Source: DATJPR01 sp963843525
GTDB taxonomy: Bacteria > Bacteroidota > Ignavibacteria > UBA10030 > UBA6906
DNA: 64,000 nucleotides
Direction of reading: 5' to 3'
NCBI GenBank assembly: GCA_963843525.1
Contig: CAWJKM010000002.1
Span: forward strand, 186,001-250,000
Part shown: positions 52,671 to 62,031 of the stretch, piece after piece
How the letters are laid out: the number at the start of each line of letters is the position of its first letter
How positions within the stretch are numbered: the stretch's first letter is position 1
Program-made: the position numbers and the translations under genes
The notes under the pieces: model-generated
What the model saw: the letters and a program-made list of their open reading frames with translations, nothing else
What the model was told of the DNA's origin: nothing
The model's database searches: none

Positions 52671-54566
52671 ATGAAACCCTCCCTCTCCATTGTGTTCTGT
52701 ATCGTTTTCCTGAGCGCCCAGTCATGGGCAGGAGAACGCGATATTGTCTCCCTGCGCAACTTTGCTGACACCGAGCTCAAGTCGGCAGGGATAGAACTGT
52801 CCGTACCGACAAAAGTCCACATCGTTGCTCTCGGCGGGGGCGAAGAGGAGAGCTGGGGGTCCAATCCGAATACGATGTACGCCTACGGCTGGATCCTCAA
52901 TGCGAAGACCCGCGAACTCGTGTGGGAGATGACGCGAGGAAACACGTCGGCGTCAGGCGATGACCGAAAATTCGACGGAGAAATCACGCTTGATCCGGGC
53001 GAATACGAGGTGTACTTCACGGCCTATGCCTTCGTGGAACACTCCGCGTTTTCGCATTTCCAGGTGAATATCGATCATCGGAATTCACCGCTCTTCAAGT
53101 CTCCCGACGAATCGAAGAAGAATTTTTTTGGCTGGTTCAAAGACCTCTGGACCGGTGACATCAGCCGCGACTTTTACAAGCGTGCACCCCACTGGGGGAT
53201 CGACCTTCTCATCGACGAATCCTCCGCGTCCACCATCGGCAAGTTCACTCCGCCACTCGAATTTCCGAACACCGTCTCCCATGCCATCGGACTTGGGGAT
53301 AACCAGTGTATCCGCATTGCCTTCGAACTCCAAAACGAGACCACCCTGCACGTCTATGCGCTTGGCGAACGCGGACGCGAAAATGAGCTCCCCGACGGCG
53401 GGTGGATCGAAGATCTCTCTGACCGCCACAGGGTCTGGGAGATGAGCAGCTCTCCGCTGACCTACGCTGGCGGGGGGGCAAAAAATGTCAAGTTCCAGGG
53501 GGATATTCAGCTCCAGCGCGGTAAATATATCCTCTACTATATTTCGGACGACAGCCATTCCATGGACGATTGGAATACGGCGCCCCCGTTCGATCCGTTG
53601 AACTACGGGATTACCATAACGATCCCTGAAGAGTCGGACCGGTCGAACTTCAAACAGATCCCGTACAACGACTACGAGAATGTCATCGTCAGCATTATTC
53701 GGCCGGGCGATGAAGAACACCACGCAGAAGGATTCACTCTCAAGGAGGATGCCGACATTCGCGTTCTGGCATTCGGCGAGCGGTCCAATGCCCGCAGGAC
53801 GATGGCGGACTTCGGCCAAATCATCAACGCCCGGACCCGCGCAAAAGTCTGGACAATGGATGTCGAGAGAACGTATTACGGTGGAGGAGCGCCCAAGAAC
53901 CGCTACATCGACGAAATCGTCCACCTCCCGCGTGGAAGTTATGAGGTGTCTTATACGACCGACGATTCGCACAGCTATGACGATTGGAATGATGACCCGC
54001 CATTTGATCCGTCCCACTACGGCATCACCGTCATGGGTGTCGGCCCGAAATTCTCCCCATCGATCGTTGGAAAATACGTCGAGGAACGCGACAAGAGCAT
54101 CATCTCGCAGATTATTCATGCGGGAGATGATGAGGACAAGACCGAGCATTTCAGACTGAGCAAACCCACACGCATTCGCATCTATGCGATCGGTGAAGGG
54201 ATGGGGCGGGACATGTACGATTACGGCTCCATCGAGAATGAGAAAACAGGTGACGTCGTATGGGAGATGACCTATCCCATGACTTTTTATGCAGGCGGAG
54301 CGAGGAAGAACAGGATGGTCAACACGACCATCATCCTTGAAAAAGGGGATTATGTTCTCCGTTGGAGGAGTGATGATTCGCATTCCTACGACGACTGGAA
54401 CTCCGATCCTCCGGACGATCAGGACTACTGGGGTATCACACTCTTCCGGGATGAAGGGGAAGACTTTGCGCCGAAACTTGTTACCCCACCGGAGCCGCCT
54501 GAGAATCCCGATATTCCTTTGGTACCGCACAAGGGGCATCCTCTCCCCAAGCCACCGAAGCGTTGA
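52671..54566 (+). CDS. Secreted protein with four divergent repeats (DDSHSxDDW motif)
   Basis: 631 residues from ATG 52671. Signal peptide 1-20 (ending SWA). Four repeats of about 95 residues each follow a common plan: an I-x-V-x-A-x-G-E start, a GGGAxKN loop, a central strand Y-x-L/V-x-Y and, in repeats 2-4, a DDSHSxDDWN end followed by PP-F/D-D and YGIT. Starts fall near residues 43, 221, 360 and 490. The acidic Asp/Ser/Trp motif is repeated so strictly that it probably binds metal (Ca-like) or forms the repeat interface. I recognise no known family. The C terminus is proline-rich. It is followed by a terminator hairpin. Confidence 0.8.
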   Translation: MKPSLSIVFCIVFLSAQSWAGERDIVSLRNFADTELKSAGIELSVPTKVHIVALGGGEEESWGSNPNTMYAYGWILNAKTRELVWEMTRGNTSASGDDRKFDGEITLDPGEYEVYFTAYAFVEHSAFSHFQVNIDHRNSPLFKSPDESKKNFFGWFKDLWTGDISRDFYKRAPHWGIDLLIDESSASTIGKFTPPLEFPNTVSHAIGLGDNQCIRIAFELQNETTLHVYALGERGRENELPDGGWIEDLSDRHRVWEMSSSPLTYAGGGAKNVKFQGDIQLQRGKYILYYISDDSHSMDDWNTAPPFDPLNYGITITIPEESDRSNFKQIPYNDYENVIVSIIRPGDEEHHAEGFTLKEDADIRVLAFGERSNARRTMADFGQIINARTRAKVWTMDVERTYYGGGAPKNRYIDEIVHLPRGSYEVSYTTDDSHSYDDWNDDPPFDPSHYGITVMGVGPKFSPSIVGKYVEERDKSIISQIIHAGDDEDKTEHFRLSKPTRIRIYAIGEGMGRDMYDYGSIENEKTGDVVWEMTYPMTFYAGGARKNRMVNTTIILEKGDYVLRWRSDDSHSYDDWNSDPPDDQDYWGITLFRDEGEDFAPKLVTPPEPPENPDIPLVPHKGHPLPKPPKR

Positions 54567-54581
54567 CACGGGATGAGAAGG

Positions 54582-54615
54582 CTTCCTTTGCCGCCGCGTT
54601 CCCCGGCGAAGGAAG
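54582..54615 (+). terminator. Hairpin terminator after the repeat-protein gene
   Basis: 12-bp stem (54582-54593 with 54604-54615, one G-T pair) and a 10-base loop, 16 bases after the stop codon, followed by TTATT. Confidence 0.7.
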
Positions 54616-54688
54616 TTATTGCATGGAGGTATCCCTTAACCCTCACATCCCCGATTCACAGATTTCCGGTCTCTCCTGGAGGTATTCA

Positions 54689-54717
54689 TTGACATTCTTT
54701 TTTTCGGCATCTATATT
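54689..54717 (+). promoter_or_regulatory. Strong sigma70-type promoter for the SPFH gene
   Basis: Perfect TTGACA (54689-54694), 17 bases, TATATT (54712-54717). The start near 54724 gives a leader of about 200 bases to the ATG at 54928. I see no known riboswitch in that leader; the gap 54567-54927 holds only the terminator, this promoter and the leader. Confidence 0.8.
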
Positions 54718-54927
54718 CTAGTACTCCACCCTACACCCGTTCTCTCCGTGGTACATGTCCGGTGACCTTCAACCGCAAGTGCAAGACCGCTCCGGCCGCG
54801 ACTGTATCGCTGAACTGCGTCATCATCAACCTGCGTCCAACACGCCCAGCAAGCATGAAGACAAGAGGGATGTGTAATTCGGTCTTTTAGCCACCGCCGT
54901 CGGGAATACCATAGGAACTGACCCATT

Positions 54928-56898
54928 ATGATAGAATCTCTCGTTGCGGTCCTGTTCATTGTCGGGCTCCTTTTTTTCCTTGCCTGGTTCATTCTCGGCT
55001 CGATCTACAGCATCGGACCGACACAAGTAGGACTTGTTCGCAAGCGGTTTGGCAAGAAATTGCCCGGCGACAACCCGGTGGCCTTCAACGGCGAAGCCGG
55101 CTATCAGGCCGAATTGCTGATGCCCGGACTCCGTTTCAAGTTTTCTCCCATCTTTGCGGTCACGAAGCACCCGTGGGTCCAGGTCCCGGCCGGCCAAATC
55201 GGTGTCGTCATCGCCCAGGTGGGCAAGCCTCTCCCGATCGGTGCGAAGTCGGCGGCCTACAAGAATGATTTCGGCAACTTCACGGATTTCCGGGCGTTCG
55301 TGAGCGGAGACGGTCAGAAAGGGGTGCAGCGTCCCGTCCTCGCCCCCGGCACTCTCGCGCCGATTCATCCCGTCGCGTTTCTGGTGATAACCAAGACGCT
55401 GGTGTATGGTGTGCCGGTCTCCGAAGAACTGCGACAACGGATGGACAAGAGTACCATGACCTGCGAGGCCTTCGGCCTCGACGTCCGGCAGCTCGACGTC
55501 ACACGTATCGAACCGCATGCGACGGAGGGAGGCAGAGTGCTCGACATGATCGGCGTCATCACAAGCCTTGAAGGGGATCCCCTTCCGGCCGGTGATATCG
55601 CAAGCCGTCTGGGTGCATTCGATGACATACGAGAAATGGAAGACGATGCGCGGCGGGCAGGTGCGCAGCCGCTCACCAATTCGAAACTGATTGAAACAAT
55701 CCTCGGCAGCAAGAACGGCGAGCACAAGAGCTATCAGGATTTTCAGGCGTTCCTCGACAAGGGCGGGAGAATCGGCCTTCAGCATGATCCGTTGCTGTAT
55801 GGCGCGTATAACCTCAATCCTTTCCTTCTGCGCGTCGAGCAGGTGCCCATGCTTGTCGTCGAGCAGGGACAGGTGGCGGTCGTGAAATCCTATGTCGGCC
55901 TCCCGACGGAAGACACATCGGGCGTCGAGTTCAAATTCGGGAGCCTGGTGCGTCCCGGTCACCGGGGCATCTGGGAGGAACCGCTCAGAACCGGAAAGTA
56001 CACCATCAACCCGCGCATTTATCAGGCGGAGGTCGTCCCCACGTCCATCCTCAACCTGAACTGGTCGAAAGAGACGTCGGAAGCGCATAAGCTTGACGAA
56101 CGGTTGACGGCCATCGTGGCGAAGAGCCGCGAAGGATTCCAATTCAGTATCGACCTGCAGGTCCTCATCCATGTCCCCGACACGCAGGCCCCCCGCGTGA
56201 TTTCCATGGTCGGGAGCATGAAAAACCTCGTCGACGAGGTGCTCCAGGCCGCAGTCGGGAATCTGTTCCGCGACAAACTGGGCGGGATGCCGGCAATCAA
56301 ATTCATCGAGACGCGCCAGATGGTTCAGGAAGAAGCGATGCAACACATCTCCCAACAGCTCGATAAGTATGAAGTGGAGACAAAAGGCGTCTACATTCAG
56401 GACGTCATTCTTCCACCGCAGCTGGTAAAGGTCCTGACCGAACGGGAAATCGCGAACCAGGAAGTCCAGACCTACAAAATGCAACAGACCGCACAGGAGC
56501 AGCGCATCGCCACCGAAGCGGCAACCGGCAAGGCGGATATGCAGAAGCAGCTTGCACAGTCGGAAGTCGGCATTACGATCAAGAAGAACAACGCCGACGC
56601 GAGAGTGCAGGAAGCGCGCGGAGATTCGGAGTACGTAAAGCAGACCGGTACCGCCCAGGCAGACGTCATCCGCGCGCAGGGCGTCGCCAAAGCGGAGGGT
56701 TTCAAAGCCCAGAATGAGGCGATCGGTCAGACCGGCACCATGCTCGTCAACGTGGCGACAGTCCTCGCAGACAAGAACACGAAAGTCGTCCCCGATATCC
56801 TGGTGACAGGCGGGGGCGGTTCCATCGACGGACTTGCCGCGACGCTCACGAGGCTGTTTGCGGGAAAGACCACGGAGATTCAGAAAAAAGAGAAGTAA
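54928..56898 (+). CDS. SPFH/band 7 (flotillin-like) membrane protein
   Basis: 656 residues. N-terminal membrane helix (about 4-26, LVAVLFIVGLLFFLAWFILG), then a long SPFH/band 7 region (about 30-490) and an Ala/Glu/Gln-rich coiled coil about 515-610 (QTAQEQRIATEAATGKADMQ, then KAEGFKAQNEAIG). SPFH proteins assemble into large membrane-ring scaffolds in lipid microdomains. The size is larger than E. coli HflK/QmcA and nearer to flotillin-type proteins, with an insert about 200-290 of unclear role. No NfeD-type partner is adjacent. Confidence 0.9.
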   Translation: MIESLVAVLFIVGLLFFLAWFILGSIYSIGPTQVGLVRKRFGKKLPGDNPVAFNGEAGYQAELLMPGLRFKFSPIFAVTKHPWVQVPAGQIGVVIAQVGKPLPIGAKSAAYKNDFGNFTDFRAFVSGDGQKGVQRPVLAPGTLAPIHPVAFLVITKTLVYGVPVSEELRQRMDKSTMTCEAFGLDVRQLDVTRIEPHATEGGRVLDMIGVITSLEGDPLPAGDIASRLGAFDDIREMEDDARRAGAQPLTNSKLIETILGSKNGEHKSYQDFQAFLDKGGRIGLQHDPLLYGAYNLNPFLLRVEQVPMLVVEQGQVAVVKSYVGLPTEDTSGVEFKFGSLVRPGHRGIWEEPLRTGKYTINPRIYQAEVVPTSILNLNWSKETSEAHKLDERLTAIVAKSREGFQFSIDLQVLIHVPDTQAPRVISMVGSMKNLVDEVLQAAVGNLFRDKLGGMPAIKFIETRQMVQEEAMQHISQQLDKYEVETKGVYIQDVILPPQLVKVLTEREIANQEVQTYKMQQTAQEQRIATEAATGKADMQKQLAQSEVGITIKKNNADARVQEARGDSEYVKQTGTAQADVIRAQGVAKAEGFKAQNEAIGQTGTMLVNVATVLADKNTKVVPDILVTGGGGSIDGLAATLTRLFAGKTTEIQKKEK

Positions 56899-56934
56899 CA
56901 GAGCAACCGGCGTACGCTCATCCCGAGGGAGACA

Positions 56935-56964
56935 TTGACCGTCGCGGGCGGACGTTCTTACGAT
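56935..56964 (+). promoter_or_regulatory. Sigma70-type promoter for the small gene and deoC
   Basis: TTGACC (56935-56940), 18 bases, TACGAT (56959-56964), about 25 bases before the GTG at 56991. Confidence 0.55.
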
Positions 56965-56990
56965 ACAGACGAACCAGTGGGAGAACTTGC

Positions 56991-57200
56991 GTGAATATTA
57001 CCGTAGAGAATTGGAAAGACATCGAACGTGAAATCAAAGAATCGGGCGTCCAGGAAACGATCTATGACGAACGAGGCTACCTGAAAACAATCATCTCGAA
57101 GAACGGGACGCGATACGACTTGCCCGTGGAAGTGATTGCGCAGCTTGTCGATTCGGGAGCCGTCAAGTTCACGCTGGGCAGGCGGACACTGAACCGGTAG
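56991..57200 (+). CDS. Small hypothetical protein
   Basis: 69 residues from GTG 56991 (start codon choice supported by the promoter just upstream). Charged, with an alternating pattern (ITVENWKDIEREIKESGVQ, TRYDLPVEVIAQLVDSG) that looks like a compact alpha/beta protein. No family recognised. Followed 52 bases later by deoC, perhaps in the same transcript. Confidence 0.6.
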   Translation: MNITVENWKDIEREIKESGVQETIYDERGYLKTIISKNGTRYDLPVEVIAQLVDSGAVKFTLGRRTLNR

Positions 57201-57252
57201 GTCGTAAAGCTGTCTCCGGGCACCCCGTCGAATCATACACATCGAGGACAGC

Positions 57253-57969
57253 ATGATCGAGAGCCTTCGGTCGATTGCAAAGATGATTGATCATTCGTTG
57301 TTGCACCCCACTCTCACCGATCAGGAATTGCTCGATGGGTGCAGGATCGCGCATCAATCTGATGTCGCCTCGGTGTGCATCAAGCCGTATGCCGTGCCGC
57401 TTGCTGTTCAGGCCCTTGCTGAATCCGACGTTGCTGTCGGGACAGTAATAGGATTCCCCCATGGGAACAGCCGCCCCGACATCAAGCTCAAGGAAGCGGA
57501 ACGTGCGCTGACAGATGGCGCAACCGAGTTGGACATGGTGGTGAACATCGGGAAGGTTTTAGGTAATGACTGGCAGTACGTGAATGACGAAGTGCGACTG
57601 CTCAACGACCTTGCGGTGAGCCAGGGCATCATTCTTAAAGTCATCTTTGAAAACGATTTTCTGAACCGGGACGAAGACAAATTGCGGCTCTGCGGAATCT
57701 GCAACGAGAACCATGTTGCATTCGCCAAGACTTCAACAGGATACGGGTTCGTCAAGCAGCCGGATGGGGCGTATCAATACAAAGGTGCAACGGATCATGA
57801 CCTGACGTTGATGCGGGGGGCATGTGATGCATCGGTTCAAATCAAAGCGGCGGGGGGGATTCGGACCCTGGACGATGTCTTGCGAGTCCGTGCGCTTGGG
57901 GTGACACGTGTGGGGGCGACGGCGACAGTGGCAATTCTGGCGGAAGCCAGGGAAAGAGGATATCGATAA
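57253..57969 (+). CDS. deoC: Deoxyribose-phosphate aldolase
   Basis: 238 residues. Cleaves 2-deoxyribose 5-phosphate to glyceraldehyde 3-phosphate and acetaldehyde in nucleoside salvage. The class I aldolase lysine is Lys159 in VAFAKTSTGYG; other family marks are IDHSLLHPTLT, VASVCIKPYAV, TVIGFPHG and IKAAGGIRTLDD. The DGATELDMVVNIG block is also intact. Length is typical. No deoB or phosphorylase neighbour. Confidence 0.95.
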   Translation: MIESLRSIAKMIDHSLLHPTLTDQELLDGCRIAHQSDVASVCIKPYAVPLAVQALAESDVAVGTVIGFPHGNSRPDIKLKEAERALTDGATELDMVVNIGKVLGNDWQYVNDEVRLLNDLAVSQGIILKVIFENDFLNRDEDKLRLCGICNENHVAFAKTSTGYGFVKQPDGAYQYKGATDHDLTLMRGACDASVQIKAAGGIRTLDDVLRVRALGVTRVGATATVAILAEARERGYR

Positions 57970-58085
57970 TTGCAGGGGGAAAGCTTCCGGAAGCGATAGC
58001 AATCACAGGGAGCACTATTCGGACAATTCCCGGATTGGCATGGCTTGTCAAAACGCCGGCATTTCACGCAAGAGAGAGGGACCGC

Positions 58086-58382
58086 ATGACAAAACAGCGG
58101 AAGGACCATGTTGTCGGAGTCGCGTGGTATCGTGCAGAACAATGGTCGGCCCTGAGAGAGTTCTGCGAGGATAGCGAAGAGATAGAATCCACACACGCAG
58201 CCTGGAAACGAGGAGCAGAAAAAGCGATGCGTGCTCTTCGCAGGGAAGGGCAGGCAGTGGAGCCGGTCGATTTCGATCTGGAGGAGTTCAAGGTGTGGTG
58301 CGCGGTAAACGGGACGAAACCGATCGGCGCGTCCCGGTCCGAGTTTACTGCACAGAAGCTGCGCGAAACCCGGGCGAAATGA
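58086..58382 (+). CDS. Small basic-acidic hypothetical protein
   Basis: 98 residues from ATG 58086 (GAGAGGGA upstream); an upstream frame to 58035 is less likely. It contains VVGVAWYRAEQWSALREFCE and a C-terminal SRSEFTAQKLRETRAK. Highly charged and helical, with no family that I can name with confidence. It lies 48 bases before the 46-bp tandem array. Confidence 0.6.
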   Translation: MTKQRKDHVVGVAWYRAEQWSALREFCEDSEEIESTHAAWKRGAEKAMRALRREGQAVEPVDFDLEEFKVWCAVNGTKPIGASRSEFTAQKLRETRAK

Positions 58383-58429
58383 CCCCACTCGGCATGGCCC
58401 CAGTTGGCTGAAGTGCAATAGGGAAAACT

Positions 58430-58680
58430 ATGGCAGGCTAGGCAACCAGAAATTCCCTCTGCGCAAGGCAAAAACATGGCAGGCTAGGCAACCAGAAATT
58501 CCCTCTGCGCAAAGCAAAATCATGGCAGCCTAGGCAACCAGAAATTCCCCCTGCGCAAGGCAAAAACATGGCAGCCTAGGCAACCAGAAATTCCCTCTGC
58601 GCAAAGCAAAATCATGGCAGCCTAGGCAACCAGAAATTCCCTCTGCGCAAAGCAAAATCATGGCAGCCTAGGCAACCAGA
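58430..58680. repeat. 46-bp tandem repeat array, about 5.5 copies
   Basis: Direct repeats of exactly 46 bases start at 58430, 58476, 58522, 58568 and 58614, with a partial copy at 58660-58680. Copies differ at a few bases (GGCTAGG or GCCTAGG, AAGGCAAAAAC or AAAGCAAAATC). The unit is not a multiple of 3 and carries TAG, so it is non-coding, and there are no spacers as in CRISPR. The 58383-59130 gap holds this array, a promoter and a long leader; I see nothing else. Confidence 0.9.
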
Positions 58681-58887
58681 GGGAGGAAACTTGCCTCATT
58701 CTGTCGCGCTACCCGCAAACGCGGTCTTCCGGGTAATCCTTGCGTGCCACCCTGTATTCAACGCCCCTGCGATCATTGGGAACCCAGCAAGATTCCGTAA
58801 GGATCGACCGGTCGGCGATCTCCCCGCTCTACCATTCTTCAAGAGCTCGCTTTGGATTTTGGGCTGAACACACCTTTCTCGGTCTTC

Positions 58888-58916
58888 TTGACATTACCCT
58901 CCACGCAGGTTAATTT
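58888..58916 (+). promoter_or_regulatory. Sigma70-type promoter for the GH31-GH2 genes
   Basis: Perfect TTGACA (58888-58893), 17 bases, TAATTT (58911-58916). The start near 58923 leaves a leader of about 208 bases before the ATG at 59131. The leader contains a GC-rich imperfect hairpin near 58970-59010. Confidence 0.7.
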
Positions 58917-59130
58917 GAGATGCCAACGCCCCCTTTCCTGAACGAGGCGTCTTGACAAAACCCTGAAGGGAGAAAAATCTCTTCCGTCCGCCTCAGGAGG
59001 GGAGAGGTTTCTGCATTTTGGTGTCGGGTTACGAGCGCCCACCCCGGATCGTGCCGACGATCTGATCTTTCTCTCCCTCGCAGATGACCCCTGTGTGGCC
59101 GGTAATTACCACTGACCAGAAAGCCTTCCC

Positions 59131-61983
59131 ATGACACCCCCGCGATCTCGCACAATCATTCTCGTCCAGTTCCTGCTCCTTGCCGCTGGTTGCGCCTCTG
59201 CGTTTGAGAAGCAATCCGACGGCGTCTTGTTTGAACTCACGAAACACAGACCAGCTGATCCACAATGGATGAAGGTCCAGGTGTGCACAGAAGACATCGT
59301 GCGGATCATCGCTTCGCCTGAGAAAGCATTCTCCAAACGTCCGAGTCTGATGGTCGAGAAAACGGCGAGGGAACCAGTGCCATGGACAGTGACCAGCCGC
59401 GACGGATTTGTCGATATCTCCACACCACGGATCACCGTGCGCGTTCAGCCGGAGAACGGGTCGGTGACGTTCTACGACTCGACCGGGCGGCTCCTGCTCC
59501 ATGAAAAAGAGAGCGGCGGCAAGAGTATCAGCGCCGCAGATGTGATGGGAGAGAAGACGTTCCACATCCAGCAGCTGTTCGACTCCCCGCCGGATGAGGC
59601 GTTCTATGGTCTGGGGGGCAATCAAAACTCCATCATGAACTACAAGGGACATGACGTCGATCTGTACCAGCATAACATGGTTGAGGTGGTTCCCTTTCTC
59701 GTCTCGAACCGGAACTACGGAATCCTCTGGGACAACAACTCCCACATGAAACTTGGCGATATCAGGGAGTTTCAGCCCCTGTCCGTCCTGAGGCTCTTTG
59801 GGTCAGACAGTGTGGAAGGCGGCCTCACCGCTGAGTACTTCAGAGACTCCACGTTCAACTCTCTTTTTACTTCCCGCCGCGAATCAACGATCGACCATGA
59901 GTATACGGATGTCCACGATTCCCTCCCCGACGGATACCAGCAACATGTTGCCGCTGTTCGGTGGAGCGGCACAATCGCTGCCCGAACGACAGGGACGTAT
60001 ACGTTCAGGCTCTGTGGCAGCGGATACATCAAAATGTGGCTCGATGGCAAACTCGTTGCAGACTTCTGGCGTCAGAACTGGCTCCCGTGGACACATTTCC
60101 CTCGCCTCGCGATGGAGGCAGGAAAAGCCTGCACCATCAAAATCGAGTGGATCCCTACCGGCGGTGCCATCAGCGTGAACTGCCTCGGCCCGGCAGACGA
60201 CCTCTACAAGAACAGTCTTTCCCTCTACTCGGAAGTGGCCGATCAGATCGACTACTATTTTGTCAGAGGAGACAACCTCGATCAGGTCATTCATGGGTAC
60301 CGGCAGCTTACCGGCAAGGCACCAATGATGCCCCAATGGGCATTGGGTCTATGGCAGTCGCGCGAGCATTACGCATCGCAGGATGAAATTCTCTCTGTTG
60401 TCGGCGAATTCCGGAAGCGCAGCATCCCTCTCGATAACATTGTCCAGGACTGGTTCTATTGGAAAGAGGACAAATGGGGTGACCATGAGTTTGATCCGAC
60501 ACGGTATCCGGACCCTGCAGCGATGATCCGAACGCTCCACGACGATCTGCACACTCACATCATGATTTCCGTCTGGGCGAAGTTCTATGTCGGGACCAGA
60601 AACTTCGAAGAGTTCCGGAAGAACGGGTGGCTGTACATGCGGAACGTCGAGAAGGGGCAGCGCGATTGGGTCGGCCCCGGGTATGTCTCGACGTTTTACG
60701 ATCCGTATTCGGAGGGCGCGCGCGATCTTTTTTGGAAACAGGTGAACGAGAAGCTGTTCAGCAAAGGAATCGATGCATGGTGGTTGGATTGTACAGAACC
60801 CGACATTCAATCCAATCTCTCCCGGGAGGAGACAATCCTTCGCCAGGGCCCGACCGCTCTGGGATCGGCATCGCGCTACCTGAATTCCTTTTCCCTCATG
60901 CAGACGCGTGCGGTCTACGAAGGTCAACGCACGGTCAACCCGAATCAACGCGTGTTCATCCTGACCCGGTCGGCATTTGCCGGAACGCAACGCTATGCAG
61001 CGGCGACGTGGAGCGGCGACATCGCGGCCCGATGGTACGACATGAAGGCGCAAATTTCGTCAGGCTTGAATTTCACGCTCGCGGGTATTCCGTACTGGAC
61101 CATGGACATCGGCGGGTTTGCTGTCGAAGCGCGGTATGAGCATCCGAACGCAGCAGACCTCGACGAATGGCGCGAACTGAACACGCGCTGGTTCCAATTC
61201 GGATCGTTCTGCCCCCTCTTCCGGGTGCACGGACAGTTTCCCTATCGCGAGATGTTCAATGTAGCCCCGGAAAACCACCCTGCATACCAGGCAATGCTTG
61301 CGTACGACCGGTTGCGATACCGGCTGATGCCGTATCTCTACTCCCTGGCGGGCATGGTCACGCGGAACGACTACACCATCATGCGCGCGCTCGTCATGGA
61401 TTTCGGGAAGGATACAAACGTCCTGGGCATCGGCGATCAGTTCATGTTCGGTCCCGCATTGCTTGTGAACCCGGTGACCGAATACAAAGCAAGAAGCCGG
61501 TCCGTCTATCTTCCCGGGACCGGCTGGTACGAGCTCCGGACGGGGAAACACATCGCCGGCGGACAGTCCATCACGGCCGAAGCTCCGTATTCCGATATCC
61601 CGCTCTTTGTGAAAGAGGGATCGATTATTCCATGCGGACCCGACATCCAGTACACGGCGCAAAAACCTGCCGACCCGATCCGGCTGTTCATCTACACCGG
61701 AGGCGACGGCGCATTCACCCTCTATGAAGACGAAGGGGTGAATTACAACTACGAGAAGGGGTTGTTCTCGACGATTCCGCTCACGTACAGTGAGAAGAAC
61801 CACATGCTGACGATCGGGACGAGACAGGGGGAATTCCCGGGAATGCTTCGGAAAAGATCCTTCGATATCGTCTGGATTAGCGGGAGCAGGCCGTCCGGAC
61901 TTGACTTCGCGTCCGCTCCGGATGCTACGATTGCCTATGATGGGACGCCGCAGTCTGTAGAAATGAAGTTCAAGTCGAGATAG
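59131..61983 (+). CDS. GH31 glycoside hydrolase with PA14 insert (alpha-xylosidase-type)
   Basis: 950 residues. Signal-like N terminus with a possible lipobox (LAAGC). The N-terminal GH31 region is interrupted by a PA14 domain at about 230-355 (LTAEYFRDSTFNSLF, YIKMWLDGKLV). The (beta/alpha)8 domain follows with the nucleophile Asp553 in WWLDCTEPD and the acid/base Asp630 in ATWSGDIAARW; a C-terminal beta region ends the protein. A PA14 insert with WWLDxTEPD is the layout of the xyloglucan-specific alpha-xylosidase Xyl31A of Cellvibrio japonicus, so alpha-xylosidase is the best guess and alpha-glucosidase the alternative. The next gene is GH2. Confidence 0.88.
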   Translation: MTPPRSRTIILVQFLLLAAGCASAFEKQSDGVLFELTKHRPADPQWMKVQVCTEDIVRIIASPEKAFSKRPSLMVEKTAREPVPWTVTSRDGFVDISTPRITVRVQPENGSVTFYDSTGRLLLHEKESGGKSISAADVMGEKTFHIQQLFDSPPDEAFYGLGGNQNSIMNYKGHDVDLYQHNMVEVVPFLVSNRNYGILWDNNSHMKLGDIREFQPLSVLRLFGSDSVEGGLTAEYFRDSTFNSLFTSRRESTIDHEYTDVHDSLPDGYQQHVAAVRWSGTIAARTTGTYTFRLCGSGYIKMWLDGKLVADFWRQNWLPWTHFPRLAMEAGKACTIKIEWIPTGGAISVNCLGPADDLYKNSLSLYSEVADQIDYYFVRGDNLDQVIHGYRQLTGKAPMMPQWALGLWQSREHYASQDEILSVVGEFRKRSIPLDNIVQDWFYWKEDKWGDHEFDPTRYPDPAAMIRTLHDDLHTHIMISVWAKFYVGTRNFEEFRKNGWLYMRNVEKGQRDWVGPGYVSTFYDPYSEGARDLFWKQVNEKLFSKGIDAWWLDCTEPDIQSNLSREETILRQGPTALGSASRYLNSFSLMQTRAVYEGQRTVNPNQRVFILTRSAFAGTQRYAAATWSGDIAARWYDMKAQISSGLNFTLAGIPYWTMDIGGFAVEARYEHPNAADLDEWRELNTRWFQFGSFCPLFRVHGQFPYREMFNVAPENHPAYQAMLAYDRLRYRLMPYLYSLAGMVTRNDYTIMRALVMDFGKDTNVLGIGDQFMFGPALLVNPVTEYKARSRSVYLPGTGWYELRTGKHIAGGQSITAEAPYSDIPLFVKEGSIIPCGPDIQYTAQKPADPIRLFIYTGGDGAFTLYEDEGVNYNYEKGLFSTIPLTYSEKNHMLTIGTRQGEFPGMLRKRSFDIVWISGSRPSGLDFASAPDATIAYDGTPQSVEMKFKSR

Positions 61984-62031
61984 TTCCTGCACTTTTGCGA
62001 CCCGTTTCACGGCACGATAAGGAAATTCACC

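Noticed and set aside
53085..54569. Minus-strand open frame of 494 codons
   Set aside because: Antisense of the repeat protein. Its composition mirrors the real gene and no motifs are present.
54826..56484. Long minus-strand open frame of 552 codons
   Set aside because: It lies opposite the SPFH gene, shows no known family and has no ribosome site; the SPFH gene on the plus strand is clearly real.
58430..58680. CRISPR array
   Set aside because: Units are directly tandem with no spacers and no cas genes nearby.
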